Positions 12,100 through 23,481 of a DNA stretch of 64,000 nucleotides are shown in pieces. The stretch lies in the NCBI GenBank assembly GCA_003255025.1, contig QANY01003944.1:122220-186219 (forward strand), read 5' to 3'. The position numbers and the translations under genes are program-made. Each line of letters opens with the position of its first letter. The stretch's first letter is position 1. Source of the DNA: Datisca glomerata (taxonomy: Eukaryota > Streptophyta > Magnoliopsida > Cucurbitales > Datiscaceae). The notes beneath the pieces were generated by a model. It was not told the DNA's origin. It made no database searches and saw nothing but the letters and a program-made list of their open reading frames with translations.

Positions 12100-13200
12100 A
12101 TGGATAAAAGTTGGATTGAAAAATTGAACGTTAGTTAATTGCTAGATATTAATGGTATACACTTGACTCATTTTTATAATCAAGATTACCTTAATGGAGT
12201 TGAGGAGTTTCTTAATTTTATTTGAAAGAGTTTCTGTAGATGGTAAGATTTTGTGTCCATATAAACATTGTGTGAATACACTGAGGATGAATAGAGAAAG
12301 TGTGCATGGGCACTTAGTGTATAATGGGTTTTACATTGGTTATACACGTTGGTTTATCCACGGTGAATTCATATTGTAAAATTCAAATGGAAAAGAGCTT
12401 AATGAAAGAAATGTGAATCATACATTTATATATGAAGCTTGATATGACAATATGCATGACTTGTTGCGTCATGCATTCAGAGTTGTGGATAATGAGAGAA
12501 GAACATATGATTTGCAAGCTGAACCAACTGATAATAATTTGAATGAGCAACTAAATGATGCTCAACACGTAGAGGTGAATGATTTTTCTGACTTAGTTAG
12601 AGATAGTAATGAACATTTATATCCAGGATGCAAAAGTTTTCAAAACTCTCATTTATTGTGCATCTTTACCACCTCAAGTGTCTTCATGGATTGAGTAATG
12701 AGGCACTATCGGGGTTACTTGAGTTATTGCGTAAAGCTGGAAGTTGTCAAAAACTTTTTATGAAGCTGCAAAGATTATAAAAGAGTTAGGTCTTGGGTAT
12801 GAAAGGATACATGCTTGTCTAAATGACTGCATATTATATTGGAAAGACAAAGAACAAGAACAATCATGTTCTACTTGTGGTACTTCAAGGTGGATAACCA
12901 AGGAGGGTGAGAGTACATCTCAATGTCAAGAAAAAAGGAAGAAGAAGCCAAAAATTGCTAAAGTGACGTGTTACTTTCCTTTAAAAGGAAGGTTACAAAG
13001 ATTAGACATGTCATCTAAAACCACTAACGATATGAAATATTAGCATCATGTAAAGTGTACTAAAGATGGTGTTTTAAGACATCCTGCTGATTTGACTTCT
13101 TGGAAATCATTTGACTCTAGACATACTGAATTCTCTATTGAAACAAAAATGTTGTCAAGAAAAGATAGAAGTTACCAAATTGATTTCTTAAAAACCATCT
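12100..13200 (+). pseudogene. TNP2-like CACTA transposase, truncated and frameshifted
   Basis: This is the DNA-cutting transposase family of plant CACTA elements (TNP2/TNPD). The start ATG at 12,100 gives 'MDKSWIEKL', the usual N-terminus of the transposase-associated domain. After a frame change it continues with 'DGKILCPYKHCVN', 'HGHLVYNGFY' and 'WFIHGEF' (12,240-12,370). Downstream fragments carry 'GLGYERIHACLNDC', 'ILYWKDKEQEQSCSTCGTSR' and 'DGVLRHPADLTSWKSFD' (12,744-13,120), the start of the TNP2 core. Several stops and shifts are present, and the catalytic core beyond this point is missing. It lies in the expected place behind the CACTA 5' end. Confidence 0.85.
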
Positions 13201-13264
13201 TTCACATGAGTTATGATAGTAACCCATGTGAAACAAGGCAACGGTTTGGAATTTTCCAACCATC

Positions 13265-14399
13265 ATTTTGCTTTTTTTAATAAATTCAATTAATTAAAAT
13301 TAAATAAATTAGTTTTAATTAACATTGGCCCTTTAAAATAAACTATGAGCTAGTTTTTAGACCACTTGGTTGACTATAGAATATCCATGTTATGTCACTA
13401 GTTTAATAAACAAGTCTCATCACAACGTAGTTAAAATTCGAGGCTAGTAAGGGGACCATAAGGACAAAAATATATTTGGTTACATAATTAAAATAAACTT
13501 AATAGATTAAACCCATAATCAAAATTATTAATTAATTATGATTAACTCCACTATAATATTGTAATTGAACTCCATGTATATTTTATATTACTTGACGTAA
13601 CTATCATTGACATATTAAGCATTATGTAATGCCTCTCCATAATATAGTACCATGTATAATTAGATTAATTACTATCGACCTAATATTTATACACATCTTA
13701 GTATCCTTAAATTCCAAATTCATTCTATCGGTCAACTATGATAATTTTCATACTTGACGTCTCAAGTAAAATTATCAAATCTCTAGTACTCCACATAAAT
13801 GAATTACCTAAGAGCTACTATGTGACTTAATTAAAAGTGTTTATGGATTATACTATTGAGAATTTATGGACTCACTATCTACTAATTCAGTCGTCCAACT
13901 TACGGAATATGTTGACTCATAGAGTCACATTCTTAGTAGATCAAAACAACTAAGTTATTAAATATGAACTCATAAATCTCTCAAGATTGAGAGCAATAAT
14001 AAAATATTAGCAACGAGTCATAATTTTAATTTAATAGCAAATTACTGAAAATCAAACTCATTAGTCCTTTCAATGCATTCCAAAAATGCACTGGTACCTA
14101 ATGACCAATATAAGTCACTCTACCTAAAAAAATTAATGTACTATAATCTTCTCTTAGCAAAGTTCCCAGCTTCAGGAGACTGTGAAATAAGTATTTACAA
14201 GTCACAAATGACTCTTGGTTAAATATATTGTTCCCATGAGCTAAACTCTATAGGATCCATAAACTAAGTACTATTATGCTTGTGGACATTTTACAAGAAT
14301 GTATTGCCCATAATATAAGAATAAACTAATTATTGTTAATCAGGATTAAATGTCTCAATAAATATAAGAATTCCAGTATTTTAGGGCACAATTCTAACA
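13265..14399 (-). repeat. Truncated 3' LTR of copia element A
   Basis: It matches copia B and C LTRs from the 'ggttgactata' block onward and ends ..gggcacaattctaaca at 14,399. This is followed by atctcccac, a polypurine tract on the element strand. Compared with the 1.6-kb LTR of B about 400-450 bp are missing at the left, where CACTA sequence lies instead. Confidence 0.75.
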
Positions 14400-16900
14400 A
14401 TCTCCCACTTTTCCTAAAGCACATCTACAACCAGCTAAACTCTCATGTTCTCTACATATGATCGAATGACATATGTGGCTAAAATCTTTATAAACAGTTC
14501 TACGAAGTGGTATGAGATTCTCACCATGATAGATAAGTACATAATCTCTCGTTCTCCTAAAATACTTGAGTATATGCTTCATCAGCTACCAGTGAAATCC
14601 TCTAAGATTTAACTGAAATATACTGACTATGCCTACCATGAAATATACATCCAATATACAATATAACATACTTAAGAATTTCCACTATGAAAGGCAAAGG
14701 AATTGTCTCCATGTTATTTATTTCATCCTATGCCATAAGACACTGACAAAATACATAGGTTCCAAATTTAAAGGGTAACAAGCCATTTCTTGGAATCCTT
14801 CATTGCACACCTATACAACATATTATTCTCTACGCAGTCTAAGATAAGAACATCATTCTATATTTAAGTCTCGAAAGAACTAAATTCTTAGAATGAAGAT
14901 AACTTTTCAAAAGTCTTTGATATCTTAAATTCAGAGAGACATGGTTTTATCGGTGACATTTAATTCTACATCATTCTCGATGATAAAAAGTCATCTACAT
15001 AAAACACCAAGAAAATCATTATGTCTCCTAACTTTCTTTTGTACTAATATGGCTCATTATGTCCTTGATCAAAACTAAAATTTTGATTGCATGATCAGCA
15101 TAAAATTTTAAGTCCTTAATGCATGCATAAATCCGCCACTGGACTAATGCATAATGCATATCATTATTCCTATTCTTCCATGTTAAATCCAAAAATTGAG
15201 ACACAAAGATCTTTGCTTCAATATCGTCCTACAAGATAGCGTTCTTGACATTCATTTGCCAAAACTCCTAAACGAGATGAGATGCAAATGATACAATATC
15301 TTTATAGATATGAGCTCACTATTAGTGAAAATGATCTACAATACGTAATATCCTCTTTCTAAGTATATCATTTCTCACTAAGTCTAGCCTTAAAGGTCTT
15401 GACCATGTGTCTATGTCTCGCTTCTTCTTATAGATCTTCAGCTCCCAATACTCTAGGGCTTTTCACTTGAACATAAATCTCTCACTTGGTCGTGATCCTC
15501 TCCCACTACAACATAGTGATTGGGATCTAGCTTATGTTCCATCAAGATTACCATATCTGACTCTCCTATGAACATTTACTTCTCATATGAATGAGAAACA
15601 CTCCCACTATAATAAGATTCCCTACTACTAGGAAGTAATTAATTCCTATTCTCTTGAATAACTAAAATCTCACTAACTTCTGTACTTATCTATTACCAAC
15701 TGAATTACATGACACACGCATTATCAAAAAATTCTTCTAAGTTTGTGTTGCGTCCAGATATTCATTTTGAAATATATCTTCTAAGAATACAATGTTTATA
15801 CTTATAAACACTTCCCATTCTTGGTAATATAAAAAACAGATAATCCACATTTCTTTTTGCATAGCCTATAATTATCATTTTGATCTACCATCTAGCTTGG
15901 CAGCATTCTCTTTTAGCATGTGTGCTCGACACCCACACATATGAAGGTTACGTAAAATAAGTTTACGAACATTCTATAATTTTTATGGTGTTTACAGATA
16001 CTATCATAAATGATGTTCCATTCAAAATACATCATTTATCAGGCTAATCCTAAAAAAGAAAATAGGTCAGTTGAATAACTAAACATAGATCTCATCATGT
16101 TAAAAAAAATGCGTTTCTCCATACTGTTACACCATTCTCTAGGTGAAGAGTATTCAATAGGATATAATCCCGGTAATTACTATGTAGTTTGTGAATGTCT
16201 TTAAGAGGTATTTACGTCTTTGATCAAATCGAAGAGACTTAGTTTGTCTCTCCAATGCCTTCTCAACATAGATCTCATCATGTTAAAAAAAATGCGTTTC
16301 TCCATACTGTTACACCATTCTCTAGGTGAAGAGTATTCAATAGGATATAATCCCGGTAATTACTATGTAGTTTGTGAATGTCTTTAAGAGGTATTTACGT
16401 CTTTGATCAAATCGAAGAGACTTAGTTTGTCTCTCCAATGCCTTCTCGACTTTCGTACTAAACTCTTTGATTTCTCAAAAATTTCAGAATCGAGAAACAT
16501 AAGACAAACATATTCATATCTAGAGTGTCTGTCAATAAAATTGACATCACCCATAGCTTCCCCTTACCTAGACTTTCACTTGTCCACTCAAGTAATATAC
16601 TTGAACACTAACGTCACATGCCTTTATGTCCTTCTGTCTAAAAAAAGACGTACTCTTGGTCGCATTCTTATCAATAATGGATTCCCTTACCGGTAAGAAT
16701 TCAAAAAAACTAAAGGCTATGAAGCTTGTCTTTACTAGTCCTCGAATCATATTTTGATTATATGACCTAGACATATGTTATAGACATATAGTTGAATTGA
16801 GAAACTTTTCTTTTCTATAATGTACTATGTATATTGTTATTTTACTCCACATCATGCAACAAAAAAATTAGAAATAAATGTACTGTCCAAAATACTGCAT
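14400..16900 (-). pseudogene. Copia A pol: RNase H, RT and integrase, decayed
   Basis: The reverse strand gives 'MKHILKYFRRTRDYVL' at about 14,540-14,582, the copia RNase H start. The RT active-site segment 'IMIFLVFYVDDF' follows, with YVDD encoded at 14,990-15,001. Integrase remnants lie around 16,080-16,450, resembling the segment with the conserved 'TPQ.NGV.ERRN' motif. Stops and shifts occur in every part. The integrase remnant contains a perfect 183-bp duplication. The protein would have made cDNA and inserted it; this copy cannot do so. Confidence 0.7.
16082..16447. repeat. Perfect 183-bp tandem duplication in copia A integrase region
   Basis: The block beginning aacatagatctcatcatg at 16,082 repeats from 16,265 without a difference that I could find, ending at 16,447. 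The length is 61 codons. The surrounding element is heavily mutated, so the perfect identity points to a much later duplication. Confidence 0.9.
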
Positions 16901-18650
16901 ATGCCTTTATCCAAAGAACAACATGCAATCCCCTCTCATTTAGCTTTCTCATTTCCTGGAACCTTCACAAAGAATTGTGAATGTGATTAGTGATTTCAGA
17001 GTCTACACACTAGGACATAGTAGAATCAATCACTAGTCACTTCTTAACGAGATGCATGTTTCAGCTCTTTATAGTTAAGAAAACATTTTAGCTAGTTTTC
17101 TTCTATCTAGTCTTCCCTCAATAGAAGCACTTCCCATTAGAGCTTGCTCCCTCTATCTTACTAGACATATTTATCTTCTTCATCTTATCTAGGCTAAGCT
17201 TAAGCCCAAAAGAAGATGTTGACCGAGTCATGTTTAACACAATTTGTCTTCAAGATTCTCTTAGCTATCTGAGGTTACTAGTTCAATTTGTTAAGGAATT
17301 CGCTCATCCATTTTAGCTTTAGGAATCTCTGTCTAGTTAAATAAAAACAACCAAAAGGATTTGGTCATCAATCAGAGTTTCCTTTGCCATCTTAGTGTTT
17401 AACATTACCCTTCAGACATCTTACTAGAGATTAATAATTATATCAGTTTCCATAGAGAATGAATTTACTATAGTTCCAACATATTTGTCATATAATGACC
17501 TTATATGTAACATGGAGCTAAAATTCAATCTATCTCCATAGACGATATTAATTTTATTCCCCTAAGTAGAACTCTAAGAAAAATCTAGCGTAGCGTTAAT
17601 TAGAAGTGTACTTGCTTCCTTCTATAGTGAGATTAAAGTCCTAATTAATATTCATTAATGTCAACAATATTTTTAGTAAATATACTAATAGGCTCATGGA
17701 CAACATTTTAATTACTGAAAAATAATAAAATTCTCAATCATTACAAACGCATTCTAATTAAAACATGCATCATATCATGAAAATAAAAACTCAAAAAATA
17801 ACATGCAATGTATGCAACGGTATCCCAACTCTCATAAACATACGTACGTTTAGGCAGAACGCACATTTAAAAGAGCTAGGTAAGATAGTTCAATCCAATT
17901 AATTAACAATATAATAATAATGGATAGTAATCCTATTAATCTAGTATTAATATCTAGCGATTAACTAACGTTCAACTTTGATATCTCGAAATAAGTGTCA
18001 AGTGTATACCATTATTTCACCCTCAGACTTGTGACAAGTGGATAACTCCTACTTAGACAGATTGTTTCCAATTACTCACTTATCAAAGTGATTCTTACGA
18101 AGACCATACTTATAATATATGATACTTCGGATACCCTCCTTTAAGGAGCTTCCAAGATTGAAGACGAGATACTCTAGCACCTTAGTATGATATAATAATA
18201 GAGACTGTGAGTTTCGATTAAGAATCTCAGTCCCACTTGATTTTCTAAATTACGTGAGTTTTTATTACATACTAAGTGATATTAGGTAATTAGTCAACCT
18301 AATCTTTAACAACCTACTACGATTAAACAAGCATGCTTAATAAGTATTAAATTTAAGTTAATATAATTTAATCAAAATTTTAATAATCTCACAATTTAAT
18401 TAACGGCAAATTAAATATCTAGCAAGATTATTAAAATTAAAAATTCTATTTAAATAAAAACTAAGCAAGATTATTAAAATTAAAAATTATATTTAAATAA
18501 AAACTAATAATAAGCTTCTAGCGTTAGCCATTCTATACCTTAATCGATTATGCTTGGTTTTATCTTCATTATGTAATCACAAACGCGTATCTGTTTATAA
18601 ATCTAATGCCACATGGTATCTAAATGTGATGTGCATAATTCTAACATTTT
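16901..18650 (-). pseudogene. Copia A gag and 5' leader remnant
   Basis: Assigned by similarity to copia B. 17,700-17,900 corresponds to 31,990-32,170, sharing 'tatcccaactctcataaa' and 'ttaggcagaacg'. 18,540-18,640 corresponds to 32,820-32,920. Gag coding is too broken to read as protein. A 43-bp tandem duplication (18,423-18,508, unit starting gcaagattattaaaatt) lies in the leader. Confidence 0.6.
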
Positions 18651-18674
18651 TCACGTCTATGAATATTTGAAATT

Positions 18675-18689
18675 CACTTCTTTGTGCCA
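18675..18689. repeat. LINE target-site duplication, 3' side copy
   Basis: cacttctttgtgcca abuts the LINE A-run. The partner is at 28,327-28,341 and differs at three of 15 positions. Confidence 0.65.
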
Positions 18690-18699
18690 TTTTTTTAAA

Positions 18700-19799
18700 A
18701 CTGGAAATGCATTGATAATTAACAACAGTCAATAATACATAAGTTCTCAACTATTGGAGGTACAGTACCAATCCAACAAGAGGAAGTATAGACAGAGACT
18801 GTATTACGAGCTAGTCTATCTGCAACAAAATTACAACTACGGGGAATATGTCGATATTACATGTAGGAAATGAAATAAGCATGAATTTAATGGCCTTGAT
18901 AATATTTTTAGGTTCTGAAAGAAGATCTTTTGAAGAAGCAATAGTTGTTCAAGCCTTGCTAGAGTCCATTTCAACCAGATTGATCGGTATATTATTGCTC
19001 GGAGCGAATTTAAGTCCTTCGAGAATTGCCAAACATTCTGCTAAGAAAACATAAAAAACTGCATCAAAGTAGAGTGATGTGGCTGCCAAAACTGATCCTT
19101 GGCCGTCCTGAATGATCACACCTATACTAGAACCATTCAAGGATACAGAAACATTTACATTTAATTTGAAGGTGCCTGGACTTGGTTTTTGCCACTTAGG
19201 AGCAGGACCCTGAGTTGCTTTCGAATTCTTGCTGGAAGGAGGATGGATAATTGTCCATTCTCTAATATAAGTTGCAGCACGGTAAAAAAAAATCGTCACA
19301 GCTCAGCCCAGCATCTTGGTGGATCCAACTGTTCCTGGAAAACCAAATAAACCAACATAAAACCGAACTAAAGCCAAGGAGTTAGAAGTGATAGTAAGCA
19401 GATTTCTTTCAAAAGCACCCATGGCGTCTCCTGTATCAATAAAACGCAGAAGTGGACTATCTGAAAATGTGTCCCACGCCTTTGACCAAATTTTTATTAT
19501 ACGGGGCAGAGAAAAAGAGCATGGATAATCATTTCAAGTCTGCCACAGAATTTGCAATTATTAGAATTGCCTATACCTCTTTTAGCCAAATTGAAAAATG
19601 TGGGAAGGATGTTTTTGGAAGCCTTCCACATGAATACCATAATTTTAGGAGGTAGGTGGAGGTTCCATAATTTCTTCGACCAAGATTGGGAACCCGAAGA
19701 TGAGCTACTCGGGAAGGAATTCATGTTTAAGGCAACCCAATAACCACTTTTCACCATGTATGTTTCATCTGCATTATAGTGCCAAATCAACTAGTCTTT
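18700..19799 (-). pseudogene. LINE ORF2 C-terminus: zf-RVT and RNase H
   Basis: The open stretch 19,497-19,790 encodes 'IWHYNADETYMVKSGYW', 'PPKIMVFMWKASKNILPT' and 'CKFCGRLEMIIHALFLCP', the zinc-binding domain that follows plant L1 RT. Next, 18,949-19,299 encodes an RNase H-like domain ('GTFKLNVNVS..', 'GVIIQDGQGSVLAA', 'AECLAILEGLKFA'). In the usual family the first acidic residue sits in a 'N.DGS' segment, which is altered here. The tail 'RSCNFVADRLARN' is still readable at about 18,790-18,840 in another frame. Frameshifts separate the parts. The upstream RT continues at 20,151 beyond the plastid insertion. Confidence 0.85.
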
Positions 19800-20145
19800 A
19801 TTCCTTATGAAAGACATTCAGTCTATCAGAGTAGAAGTGAAAGAGGGTATTTATGCACGTGGTGTCCTTTATATGGAAATCAGAGGCAAGATGGCCATTC
19901 CCTTGAGTCGTACTGGTAAGAATTTGACCCCACGAGAAATTGAGCAAAAAGCTTTCAAATTGGCCTATTTCTTGCATGGCCCAAATGAAATATTTTGAAA
20001 AATGAAGTGAAAAATGAATGCTTTCTTAGTTATTAAAAAGTGGAAAAAACAAAAATTCAAGAATACTCTTTTTTCTATACTATAGTAATAGCATAACTTA
20101 ACTGGAGTTTCTTCAGAACACTCATTTGAGCTAAAACAGATGTAT
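19800..20145 (+). other. Nuclear insertion of chloroplast DNA (ycf4 end and downstream spacer)
   Basis: About 345 bp with the character of plastid DNA: the last 63 codons of ycf4, then the AT-rich spacer that follows ycf4 toward cemA in chloroplast genomes ('tgaaaaatgaagtgaaaaat', 'catagtaatagcataactta'-like text). It sits exactly between two adjacent parts of the LINE ORF2, in the opposite orientation. The LINE frame breaks at 20,150 ('IPLRGS' then stop) and resumes before 19,799 ('LIWHYN'). Only a few LINE codons seem to be lost. The right junction is placed at about 20,135-20,150 and is less certain than the left. Confidence 0.85.
19807..19998 (+). pseudogene. ycf4: Photosystem I assembly protein Ycf4, C-terminal fragment
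   Basis: Ycf4 is a chloroplast thylakoid protein that helps assemble photosystem I. This 63-codon frame matches its C-terminal end ('[14 protein letters not shown]', '[10 protein letters not shown]', ending 'IF' and a stop). The N-terminal two thirds, including both membrane segments, are absent, so the Met at 19,807 is an internal residue. The coding part has no stop, but several residues differ from what is usual, as expected for a neutral nuclear copy. It has no promoter or transit peptide and lies antisense within a dead LINE. Confidence 0.9.
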
Positions 20146-20150
20146 ACAGA

Positions 20151-22250
20151 TTAAGACCCCCTGAGAGGGATGGAGGATATTATCTTAGTATCCTCAGAAT
20201 CAAAGACAGATTCCAGAAGATGTTTATTCCATCTATTCCCAATGAAAAAATCATCAACTTTTTGGTTTGGGGGAATCCTAGATAAGCAAGTAGGTTTAAA
20301 GGAGATGGGCTTAGGAATCCAAGAATCAATACTTGCTTTGACGTCTAAGCCATTTCCAATAGTCCATCTAAACCCTTTTTCAATTAGAGTCAGTCCCCTC
20401 AGGATGCTTTTCCACACGACAAAAGCATTGCTGCTGGCTGGAGCTACCAAAAATGAGGAATTCTTGAAGTATTTGCCTTTAAGGACCTTACTCATAAGGA
20501 TGTTGGGGAATTTGATTATTCTCCAACTTTGTTTGGCTAAAAGGGCTTGATTGAAACAAGAAAAGTTCCTAAAGCCCATTCCTCCATCTACCTTTAGCCT
20601 GCAAAGATCTTTCCAAGATAACCAATTCATTTTACACCCATTATCATTGAAACCCCACCAAAAGTTAGACATCATCCTCTCAAAATCTTTACACAAGCTA
20701 ATAGGAATTTTGAAACAATTCATAGCATATTGAGGAAGATCTTGATAGCAAACTTTAAGAAGGGTCTCATTACCTCCCAAGGAAAATTGCCTCTCTTTCC
20801 AACGATGAAGGAGCATTGCCATTTTCTCTTTAATATGGAAAATTAGTACTTTTATGGAGCGTCCCATAAAGGCAGGGTGCTCTAGATATTTTTCGATGGT
20901 AAATGCAGTAGGGATTCTTAAGATAGAGGTATCATGGTTTTCGTCTCGGAGCTTGTGTTTGGGGAAAAGGATACTACAGATTTGGTAAAATTAATGCATT
21001 GCCCTGAGGCTTTAGAATAAACATCCAGAATATGTTTGAGGTCTCTACAAACATCCTTCAAGTTTTTGTAAAAACAAGACAATCATCGGTGAATAAAAGG
21101 TGGGATATAATTTGGGCCCCTTTACCTATCCTTGGGCATTTTAGTAGCCCAGAATTGACACCCTTATTAAGAAGTGTAGAAATATAATCTGCAAATATAA
21201 CATAAAGTAAGGTGATAGAGGATCTCCTTGATGGATACCTCTATGGGGGAAGAAGGGCTTGGAGGATTTACCATTAATAAGAACAACCATCATAAGGGAA
21301 GTAACACATCTCAGAATAAGTTTAATAAAAGAATCATGAAAGCCAAGAGCATACATAAGACTCTGCAGAAAATCTCATTCAATTATACCAAAAGCCATAC
21401 ACATCCACTTTTAAAGCCATGTAGCTTTGTTTCACCCTTTTACATAATGAGATAGTAAGCAGAGTTTCAAACCAAATTAACACATAGTAATAAGCCGATT
21501 CTTGATAAAAGCACTTTGATTTCATAGATAATTTCAGGCAAAACATTTTTCGGCCTATTAGCTACCACTTTAGAGAAAACTTATAAAGAACATTGCATAG
21601 GCTTATGGGGCGAAAATCAACCACACATATAGGATAAAAAATTTTAGGAATAAGGGTAACCATAGTACTGTTAATGTCAGAGAGTGGCATATCATGATTT
21701 AACAAATTTAAACAAAAGTTAGTTACCTCATTCACGATCAGATCCTAATATTTCTGAAAGAATCCTGCTGAAAAGCCATCAGGGCCTCGACTCTTTTGAG
21801 GATGCATTGATTTAATTGCGCTCCGCTTCTTCGGGGGTATAAGGCTTGATAAGATCTTCATTCATATCATCTGTGATCTTCAGTTCAAGTTCTTAGTGGC
21901 GATTTCCACCTCTTCCGAATTGAGGCAAGATGAAGCAAAGAGGTCTTCAAAACATGATACTACAAGGGAGCGTAAAGTATCGTGATCTTCGACCCAGTTT
22001 CCATCAGTCCCTCGACGCTTCAAAATCTGATTTTCCTTCTCCTCATTGAAGCATTTGCGTGAAAAAAATTTGTATTTTCATCCCCATATTGCATCCAATT
22101 AGTCTTAGCCCGTTGGGACCAATAAGCCTCCTCCTGTAGAAGAAGCCTATCCAATTCTTCATGAAGCATTTTGATTCGGTTCTATTCCTTCCTCTTAGCT
22201 GGGCATTGGTAAATCTCATCCAGTTTATTCTGACAGTTTAAGACTTTCTT
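20151..22250 (-). pseudogene. LINE ORF2: reverse transcriptase
   Basis: This is the RT part of the L1 ORF2. The core frame 21,141-21,356 encodes 'LGFHDSFIKLILRCV' and 'RGIHQGDPLSPY'. The catalytic box follows as 'ISHLLFTDDCLVF', with FTDD (usually F/YADD) encoded at 21,082-21,093. The long frame 20,151-20,867 carries the post-RT region ('KCWKER..SLGG.ETLLK'-like start, 'FWWG', 'GGMGFRNFSCFNQALLAKQSWR'), typical of plant L1 elements. Frameshifts separate core and tail and much of 21,360-22,250 is unreadable. The 3' side is cut by the plastid insertion. Confidence 0.85.
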
Positions 22251-22785
22251 GGGGAGGCTTCTATATTTAACCTTGCTCCAAGCCTTTAAAGCTTCTGCAT
22301 ATTTCGAAAGGCCATGTTGAACCGTGAAGGGTGTTGCTCATTTTGAGAAATTGTCCAAGCTTCTTTAATAACATCTCTTCATTCAGCATCCTGAGTCCAA
22401 TAGCTCTCAAACAGAAATCTCCTTTTACCATGGGAATTAATGGGAGGATTGCCATTGAAAGGTATACAGATTAGCCTATGATCCAAAGTGAGGAAGCTGA
22501 GATGATGAACCAGAGCAAAGGGAAATAAATCCAGCTAATTTTGAGTAGCAAAGCCCAAATCAATCCTTTCCATGACAATTTCATCTCCCTCCCTTTTGTT
22601 GGTCCATGTATAGACTGGACATCTAAAGGGCAGATTGATGAGATTACAATCCTCCAAGCATCCCTTGAACAGATCAATTGTCGATGATTGTCTAAGAGAG
22701 CCCCCCATTTTGTATGCATTTGAGAAAATCTCGTTGAAATTGCCTGTTACAAGCCAAGGTAGATTTATCATGCCTTTGAGTCTCC
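22251..22785 (-). pseudogene. LINE ORF2: N-terminal endonuclease, broken
   Basis: Reverse frames at 22,471-22,771 encode 'PWLVTGNFNEIFSNAYKMGG' and 'PVYTWTNKREGDEIVMERID', the AP-endonuclease-like domain that nicks the target in L1 elements. In the family the segment reads GDFNE. Here the catalytic Asp position is Asn (GNFNE), so the enzyme would be impaired even without the frameshifts. It lies between ORF1 and RT as expected. Confidence 0.8.
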
Positions 22786-23481
22786 TTAATAGGGTCCAGG
22801 AGTGGCCATATTTTGAACTGCTCCCGCCGCCATTTCCATACTCTGACTAGACCCTATTGATGCTTTTTCTTGATTGACAGAAGGGTCACGTGGCAGCTTG
22901 TCAGCCTGAGAACGAGGATTATGGTCATCCTTGTGACCGGTGGTGGTTCCTGAGCCTTGACTTCTTGCCATCGACGTAGCTTCTCTTTTGAAGAATTCAC
23001 CATCCGGCCGATCGCTTAAATCTCCACCTTTAATTGAGGTTGAAGAAGAAAATGTATTGTCCATCTCCTCTCTTCTTCTTTTTGGAGAGTTTGTTTTTTC
23101 TGTAGCTCTCAACCATGCCCCGTATTGATTTTTCCTATTTTTACCTTTAGGATTTTCCCCCAAGTCAGCACCACAATCTTTGTTCAAATGATCTAATTTT
23201 CCACAATTGTAGCAAAAATCTGGTAATCTTTTGTAGAGGACATCAACCAATAGAGGTTCTGGATTGTTAGCAACCTTGAGTTTAATTCCTCGTGGAAGAG
23301 GAGAAATAATATTTAGCCTGACCCTTACTCGAAGATACCTTCCCCAACATCCACCATCCGGGCCCTCATCTATGTCTTGAAATTTTCTGATGGAATCGCC
23401 AATTTTCTTGCCCATTTCTCGGGTCATACAAATAATGGGAAGATTAAAGACTTGAACCCACGTACTGACCTCATTTAGGAA
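22786..23481 (-). pseudogene. LINE ORF1, C-terminal part with CCHC zinc knuckle
   Basis: ORF1 of plant L1 elements binds RNA. The 213-codon frame 22,786-23,427 has a knuckle C-x2-C-x4-H-x4-C at about residues 72-85 ('CYNCGKLDHLNKDC') after the usual 'PLPRGIKLKV..' segment, then a basic, Ser-rich tail. The frame extends upstream past the first Met through 'WVQVFNLPIICM' to the junction with the inserted LTR element at 23,481. It resumes in the same frame at 27,824, so the Met at 23,427 is not the real start. Confidence 0.85.

Larger units (their letters stand above)
11045..13230 (+). mobile_element. CACTA (En/Spm) element, 5' half
   Basis: It begins CACTACAAGAAAAATGG, the plant CACTA terminus. 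Subterminal repeats built from 'gcggcggtttta'-type motifs and their inversions follow over about 130 bp. The first 400 bp match the complete CACTA element at 57,622, including a block with 'caacaggtgac', 'ctccaccg' and 'cacgatctac'. A decayed TNP2 transposase follows. The 3' half and terminus are absent. At about 13,190-13,265 the sequence passes into a truncated copia LTR, so a deletion or the copia insertion removed the rest. Confidence 0.8.
13230..18650 (-). mobile_element. Ty1/copia element A, 3' part
   Basis: A minus-strand copia element of the same family as C and B. It has a left-truncated 3' LTR (to 14,399), RNase H, RT with YVDD, integrase, then gag and leader remnants that match copia B at 31.3-32.9 kb. 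The primer site and 5' LTR are absent: similarity to B stops at about 18,640, just before the LINE. All reading frames are heavily broken. The element overlaps B in content (gag and leader), so A and B are separate insertions. Confidence 0.75.

Noticed and set aside
19807..19998. ycf4 as a functional gene transferred to the nucleus
   Set aside because: Only the last third is present, without membrane segments, promoter or transit peptide, and it lies in a dead LINE.
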